Positions 14,909 to 18,694 of a stretch of 18,694 nucleotides of DNA are shown here, piece after piece. The stretch's first letter is position 1; every line of letters starts with the position of its first letter. A model generated the notes under the pieces. That model did no database searches, had not been told where the DNA came from, and saw only the letters and a list, made by a program, of their open reading frames with translations. The stretch comes from Paludibacteraceae bacterium (GTDB taxonomy: Bacteria > Bacteroidota > Bacteroidia > Bacteroidales > Paludibacteraceae): positions 1 to 18,694 of the forward strand of contig JAFXWI010000044.1 of the NCBI GenBank assembly GCA_017542915.1. Reading direction: 5' to 3'. The position numbers were made by a program, and so were the translations under genes.

Positions 14909-17881
14909 ATGAAAAAGATCTTTTCTTACCTCGTAGCAGCCTTGTTCTGCACGAGTCTCAGCGCACAGACGCTGAATGAAGGTTTTGAGGGCGAGACTTT
15001 CCCGCCCGAAGGATGGACGACCATTGACGGCTATGCCGGATATGGATGGAAGAAAGGTGCTAAGTTCCAACAGACTTGCGCCAAGATTCAGGAAGTAACG
15101 GGCACAGAGAGTTGGCTCATCACGCCGCAACTCAAACCCGCTGCCGGTGAGAGTCTGACCTTTCAGGCTTGTATCGGCGATTATGCTTCGTCCGGTCAAC
15201 TCCGTATCGAGGTCTCGCTCGGCGGTACCGATGCCAGCTCGTTCGAGCTTTTGGACACCTATTACACCTCTCAGTCGAAGGGCGATGCAGCGCATCAGCT
15301 CTGGAAATCGGAGTGGAGAACCTATACCGTCGATCTGTCCCGGTATGTAGGCAGCTCGATCTATATCGGTTTTCACCAAGCAGGCTCTACCGATGGTATC
15401 TTCCTCGATAATGTCGGCGGTGTGTCGCTCCGCGGCAGCTCGGCTTGCGAGAACCCCTCTTCTATCGTTCTCTCTGACCTCGATGCCCATCAGGTCACTT
15501 TCTCTTGGCAAGGCGACGCTACCCAATATCAGTACCTCTTGGTCGAGAAAGGCGAAGAGCTCGATTGGACTTCCGCTACGCTCATCTCCGCAAAGACCGT
15601 CACTCTGACCGGACTCTACGAGGAGACCGACTATGAGTTCTATGTTCGTTCCTACTGCTCCGAGGATGCTCAGAGCTTAGCTCCCAAAACGGCTTTCAAG
15701 ACCCCTTGCGAGGCGTTTAATATCCCTTGGCTCGAGACCTTCACCCGTGACCAGACCGGTTCCGGTTTCGACGTAACTGCTCCCGACTGCTGGACGGTAA
15801 CCTCCGGTACGATCAGCGTCGTCAAAGACAAGACCTACGATGACGAAGGCAACGCTTCTACCGTCAACGGACAGGCTCACCTGCAGGCTATCGGCGGCGG
15901 ACCGAACAGCGCACAGGTATTCGCTATGCCGACCTTCAATGAGCCGCTCAATACCCTTGAGGTCGCTTTTGACTACAAGACCAGCCTCACTACCGAGATG
16001 TGCGGCAGCCTCGAAGTAGGTTATATGACGAACCCGGGCAAGGCTTCGACCTTCGTCTCCTTGCAGACCCTCGATCGTTCGCTCACCTACGTACACGCTG
16101 TCGTTTCTTTGGCTGACCTGCCTTCTACCGCTAAGTACGTAGCCTTCCGTTTTGCAGGCGGTACCAGCGACTACTGCTCCCTCTCGATGGATAACTTCGT
16201 TGTGGCTCAGATTGGTCACTCCGGTGAGGTCGATCCCTCTGAGGAAGACATCCCCGATGCAGGTATCTGGGCACTCAGTTACTGTGAGGCTTCGTTCACA
16301 TGGTACTCCTATAACACCTCTGCTTTCGCTATCGGTTTGGCAGACGCTACCGGTACCCTCATCGCAGGTATCGCTTGTACCACCGAGGAGTGCGACCGTT
16401 TCGCTTATCAGGACGGCGTAGGCTTCTCCGATGATGACGACTATGAGAACCATTACTACTGCTCCACCAAGTGGATCCTCAATGCCGACGAAGCTGGTCA
16501 GCAGCGCGGTGACGCATGGAACAGCAGCGTCATCAACCTCGGTACAGCTACCTCCTCCCTCTTGGCGCTCAAGCCCGGCAAGTACCAAGTACAGGTGCTC
16601 GAACTCAACCAGACCGACTCCGGTTACTCCAAAGGCGCTGTCTTGGCGACTATCCCCTTCACCCTCGTGGAGAAGAGAGTAGAGAACCTGCAGGCAACCG
16701 TTGCTGACGACCATACTACTGCTATCCTCACATGGGATGCACCCGAGTTCGGTCAAGGCGAACGACTCTATGTACGCGTTTGGAGCGGTGAGACCATAGC
16801 TTATGATAACTTCTCTACCAAAGACCGTCCGGCAAGCCCGCTGACCGTTACTGTCATCGAGGGCAAGTCCTATACTGCTATCGTGCAGGTTGTTGATAAG
16901 AACATGAACCCCATGGGCGCTGAGGTGACTACGAACTTCACCGTTGGTACTAACCCCTACGAACCGACCGACCCGCATGCCGAGGTTTCCGGTGGCGATA
17001 ACGTGACCTTCTCATGGACCGTCACTACCGGTGCTGACCGTTATGTCATCACCCTCTTCTGCGACGGTGAGTTCTACGCTACCCTCAATGTCAGCGGTAC
17101 CACCAAGATGACCACTATGCCCAAAGACGGTACGTGGACGTGGACCGTACAGGCTTTCAACATCGGCGAGAACGATAACTATTTCGAGGCTTCCAATGCG
17201 ATCGAAGGAAATGCGTTTACTACCAAAGCTGCGGACATCCCCGAGGACGCTGAGGTCATGAACGTATGGGGTATGGATGCCGGTTATCTCGATCAATACA
17301 CCGCTCAGTTCCCGACGGGTAAGTTCGGCTGGATGGTGATGTTCGCTACCGGCGAAGAAGGCGGAACAGGTATGCCGATGCCGACCTTCCTCATCTATAC
17401 GGACCAAGAGAACGCTATCTCCGGTGTCTATAACGTCACCCGTGGCAACATCGACTTGGAGAGCTGCTATATCAACACCAACGGCACGCAAGCCGGTTGT
17501 ATCATGGCTACCGACGCCGAGGTGCGCCTCCAGTTCGTAGCTTATGACGACGACTTGGCTGCACAAGGCGCTTACCGTTACGGCTACTATACCGGTCAGT
17601 TCCGTCTCGTAGGAACCGATGGTAAGACCTATGTCGGTAAGTTCATGGAGACCTTCTGTAACTCCTATAACTACTCCACAGCCGGTTCGTCCGTTCGTGA
17701 CCATAAGGGTATGTGGGACGAAGATCCGGACTACATCGCTCCGGAGCTCCAAGGCATCGATCAAACTCCCTTCCCTTCAGGGGAGGGCAGGGGTGAGGCT
17801 GTCAAACTCCTCATCGACGGTCAACTCTACATCCTCCACAACGGTCAAATGTACAACGTACAAGGCACCCTCGTGAAGTGA
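14909..17881 (+). CDS. Large secreted adhesin-like protein, paralogue of the preceding gene
   Basis: A 990-residue protein. The signal peptide is expected to be cut near LSA-QT (residue 19), followed by a jelly-roll module (EGFEGETFPPEGWT ... IFLDNVGGV, about 20-175) closely related to the start of the preceding gene. Then come an FnIII module (about 180-268), a second jelly-roll (about 270-435), and an unassigned Cys-containing domain (about 445-590, with an Asp-rich SDDDDYENHYY stretch). Two FnIII-like modules (about 590-775) precede an unassigned, aromatic-rich C-terminal domain (about 785-945). It ends in GIDQ, the same 12-residue insert, and KLLIDGQLYILHNGQMYNVQG, a type IX-sorting-like tail. 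No catalytic motif is seen. It lies 134 bases after the paralogue with no obvious terminator or promoter between them, so co-transcription is likely. Surface location and binding role are inferred. Confidence 0.84.
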   Translation: MKKIFSYLVAALFCTSLSAQTLNEGFEGETFPPEGWTTIDGYAGYGWKKGAKFQQTCAKIQEVTGTESWLITPQLKPAAGESLTFQACIGDYASSGQLRIEVSLGGTDASSFELLDTYYTSQSKGDAAHQLWKSEWRTYTVDLSRYVGSSIYIGFHQAGSTDGIFLDNVGGVSLRGSSACENPSSIVLSDLDAHQVTFSWQGDATQYQYLLVEKGEELDWTSATLISAKTVTLTGLYEETDYEFYVRSYCSEDAQSLAPKTAFKTPCEAFNIPWLETFTRDQTGSGFDVTAPDCWTVTSGTISVVKDKTYDDEGNASTVNGQAHLQAIGGGPNSAQVFAMPTFNEPLNTLEVAFDYKTSLTTEMCGSLEVGYMTNPGKASTFVSLQTLDRSLTYVHAVVSLADLPSTAKYVAFRFAGGTSDYCSLSMDNFVVAQIGHSGEVDPSEEDIPDAGIWALSYCEASFTWYSYNTSAFAIGLADATGTLIAGIACTTEECDRFAYQDGVGFSDDDDYENHYYCSTKWILNADEAGQQRGDAWNSSVINLGTATSSLLALKPGKYQVQVLELNQTDSGYSKGAVLATIPFTLVEKRVENLQATVADDHTTAILTWDAPEFGQGERLYVRVWSGETIAYDNFSTKDRPASPLTVTVIEGKSYTAIVQVVDKNMNPMGAEVTTNFTVGTNPYEPTDPHAEVSGGDNVTFSWTVTTGADRYVITLFCDGEFYATLNVSGTTKMTTMPKDGTWTWTVQAFNIGENDNYFEASNAIEGNAFTTKAADIPEDAEVMNVWGMDAGYLDQYTAQFPTGKFGWMVMFATGEEGGTGMPMPTFLIYTDQENAISGVYNVTRGNIDLESCYINTNGTQAGCIMATDAEVRLQFVAYDDDLAAQGAYRYGYYTGQFRLVGTDGKTYVGKFMETFCNSYNYSTAGSSVRDHKGMWDEDPDYIAPELQGIDQTPFPSGEGRGEAVKLLIDGQLYILHNGQMYNVQGTLVK
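17765..17800 (+). repeat. In-frame 36-base palindromic element, copy 2
   Basis: Encodes the same TPFPSGEGRGEA peptide at the same place in the C-terminal tail as copy 1 (between GIDQ and KLL). The DNA differs from copy 1 at a few silent positions in the 3' half; at least one change swaps an A-T pair for a G-T wobble, so the inverted repeat remains foldable. Confidence 0.72.
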
Positions 17882-17891
17882 TGTACGAAGG

Positions 17892-17926
17892 AACAAATAT
17901 CAATTATCAAGTCACAAATTACAAAG
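17892..17926 (+). repeat. Degenerate heptad tandem repeat
   Basis: Five 7-base units share caa at positions 3-5 with A/T-rich flanks, beginning ten bases after the stop of the 14909 gene. It is weaker than the two heptad repeats further on but in clean period-7 phase. Confidence 0.5.
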
Positions 17927-18000
17927 GGCTTACCGAGTTTGGTACGGACTAAAAGAATACGTACGGACTTATCAGTTTGTACAAAACCCTATAGGACGCC

Positions 18001-18031
18001 TTGTGAATTGTGAATTGTACATTGTGAATTG
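18001..18031 (+). repeat. Heptad tandem repeat, unit ttgtgaa
   Basis: Four 7-base units plus three bases: ttgtgaa, ttgtgaa, a variant ttgtaca, then ttgtgaa. It lies directly before the hairpin at 18039-18066. Confidence 0.8.
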
Positions 18032-18038
18032 AAAAAAC

Positions 18039-18066
18039 GAAAAATCGCTCTTTTGGGCGATTTTTC
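18039..18066 (+). terminator. Hairpin terminator after the adhesin-like genes
   Basis: A perfect 10-base-pair stem (gaaaaatcgc 18039-18048, gcgatttttc 18057-18066), extendable by two pairs over a tttt loop, with A-rich sequence before it and T-rich sequence after it. It could terminate on either strand. It lies about 160 bases after the stop of the 14909 gene. Confidence 0.75.
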
Positions 18067-18072
18067 TTGTTT

Positions 18073-18103
18073 GACTAACGACCATCGACCATCGACTATC
18101 GAC
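18073..18103 (+). repeat. Heptad tandem repeat, unit gaccatc
   Basis: Four 7-base units plus three bases: gactaac, gaccatc, gaccatc, gactatc, then gac. It follows the terminator hairpin within seven bases. Confidence 0.8.
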
Positions 18104-18106
18104 AAA

Positions 18107-18350
18107 AATTTTTTTTGTGCCCACTTGGCGCGCTTTTGAAGGCTTTTAATCGTAAAAGTGCAGAGAGTCCCTTTGGGGTCCCCGCAAATTTTAATTTGTG
18201 GGGAGAGCGAGAACATCCGAGTAACTACCCATAAAACAAAGTTTTGTGGCGATTACTAAGGATAGTTCGCGCGAGGAAGCTTGTTTGCGAGGAGTTTTTA
18301 GCCACAAAGTACACAAAGCGCGAAGCGCAAAAGCCTTTAAAAGGGTTTTA
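18107..18350. other. Gene-free, hairpin-rich intergenic stretch
   Basis: No credible protein gene on either strand. Several strong inverted repeats follow each other: 18180-18203 (cccc-g-caaatt with aatttg-t-gggg), 18215-18263 (three stacked helices; the inner one is ccataaaac / gttttgtgg around aaa), gcgc-gaa-gcgc near 18320, and a symmetric aaaag-cctttaaaagg element near 18330-18350. The heptamer gcgagga is directly repeated at 18271 and 18287. No -33/-7 promoter was found reading into it from either side. It may be a structured repeat of this lineage or an RNA domain; I cannot name it. Confidence 0.5.
18303..18320. repeat. Paired cacaaag nonamers
   Basis: cacaaagta followed by cacaaagcg. 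The core cacaaag-N2-cacaaag is the reverse complement of the nonamer pair at 9523-9540 except for one base in the spacer. Both are in intergenic DNA near a promoter, which suggests a dispersed short repeat family. Confidence 0.55.
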
Positions 18351-18435
18351 TATGTTTTTGTTCTTTGTAATAGGCACTACTGAGCCGCAAATATTATGGA
18401 TTTTTTAAAAAAAATCTCTTTTTTTTTGCAAAAAA

Positions 18436-18467
18436 TTTGCATATATCAAACTTTTGTTGTAATTTTG
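18436..18467 (+). promoter_or_regulatory. Promoter of the 3'-terminal RNA/leader
   Basis: TTTG (18436-18439), 20-base spacer, TAATTTTG (18460-18467), then cag: full Bacteroidota consensus. The spacer matches the tamB promoter spacer at 17 of 20 positions, and four bases upstream plus three downstream are also identical. Confidence 0.87.
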
Positions 18468-18472
18468 CAGCG

Positions 18473-18665
18473 AATTTGGAAGGGTGTGTGTAGAAATACC
18501 CTCCAAAATGGTATGATTGTAAATCGAATGTTCAATTTTACCCCCCCATACCCAAAATGTCGTATGTGGGAGCAACAACGGAGAAAGCCTTCATAATGTA
18601 GGGCTGACGGGTAATGATAGCAACGCTAAGGGCGGTGCTCACGGTTTGTGAGCGCTGCCCTTTTT
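18473..18665 (+). ncRNA. Candidate structured noncoding RNA or attenuated leader, about 190 nt
   Basis: The segment is bounded by a consensus promoter and a strong intrinsic terminator, and no convincing reading frame fits between them (the one long open frame overlaps the promoter itself). In order it can form: a hairpin 18477-18505 (tggaagggt / accctcca, one bulge), a weak hairpin 18519-18541, a hairpin 18544-18570 (cccatac-type arm with gtatg-t-ggg), a small hairpin 18586-18605, and the terminator stem. The 5' and 3' ends do not pair with each other, unlike 6S RNA. I do not recognise a known RNA family. It could be a free small RNA, or a leader with conditional termination for a gene beyond the window edge. 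The exact ends are estimates. Confidence 0.6.
18629..18665 (+). terminator. Strong intrinsic terminator of the candidate RNA
   Basis: A 14-base-pair stem without mismatches (agggcggtgctcac 18629-18642 with gtgagcgctgccct 18648-18661, two wobble pairs), loop ggttt, then five Ts. Downstream to the window end only 29 bases remain, GC-rich with no start of a gene. Confidence 0.92.
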
Positions 18666-18694
18666 GCGTGCGTATAAGCGTGCGCGCATGATCC

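Noticed and set aside
15677..16978. Open frame of 433 codons on the - strand opposite the second secreted protein
   Set aside because: Same reason: a shadow of a strongly supported + strand gene, with no domain or start signals of its own.
17989..18216. Small - strand open frame (75 codons) over the terminator and heptad repeats
   Set aside because: It runs through a hairpin terminator and two tandem repeats and has no promoter; no protein family resemblance.
18396..18596. Small open frame (66 codons) at the right end
   Set aside because: It contains the -33/-7 promoter inside its own sequence, so the transcript would start after its ATG; the composition is Phe/Lys/Arg-rich and unlike a protein. 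The segment is better read as noncoding RNA.
18601..18635. Partial resemblance of ctgacgggtaatgatag to the 3' half of a TPP riboswitch
   Set aside because: The 5' half (ggggtgc and ctgaga type motifs) and the required helix order are missing, and the position within the terminator-proximal hairpins does not fit.
18473..18665. 6S RNA or tmRNA as identity of the candidate RNA
   Set aside because: The 5' and 3' ends do not pair to close a long rod as in 6S RNA, and the length is about half that of tmRNA with no tRNA-like ends seen.

Overview
The window looks like chromosomal DNA of a Bacteroidota species, most likely order Bacteroidales, with genes at roughly 50-58% GC. The signs are four promoters of the Bacteroidota -33/-7 type (TTTG, exactly 20 bases, TAnnTTTG), A-rich start contexts without Shine-Dalgarno sequences, a TamB homologue, and large secreted proteins built from fibronectin-III and jelly-roll modules with short C-terminal tails like those of type IX secretion cargo. 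No tRNA, rRNA, CRISPR array or transposase was seen.

Layout: (1) 1-2574, + strand: the 3' part of a 2-keto-3-deoxygluconate kinase gene, a KDPG aldolase and an ACS-family hexuronate-type MFS transporter. Together they import a uronate and carry out the last two steps of its breakdown (KDG to KDPG to pyruvate + glyceraldehyde-3-phosphate). (2) 2725-9423, - strand: a tightly packed unit tamB, pspC-like, long-chain acyl-CoA synthetase (junctions of 1 intergenic base and a 1-base overlap), all related to the envelope or lipids, with a clear promoter in front of tamB. (3) 9692-10483, + strand: a small secreted/membrane protein of unknown function with its own promoter and terminator. (4) 10737-17881, + strand: two adjacent, related giant secreted proteins (1345 and 990 aa) with adhesin-like modules and no recognisable enzyme domain. 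(5) 17882-18694: about 0.8 kb without a credible protein gene, holding short tandem repeats, hairpins, and a promoter-to-terminator unit that looks like an undescribed noncoding RNA of about 190 nt or an attenuated leader.

The most unusual signal lies between the genes. Most gaps carry a short degenerate tandem repeat of period 7, 8 or 9, different in sequence each time, and many begin just after a stop codon. At the convergent junction near 2.6 kb, the last codons of both flanking genes are each echoed once downstream of their stop. The giant protein genes share an in-frame 36-base palindromic element in their C-terminal tails, and the first of them is a GC mosaic.
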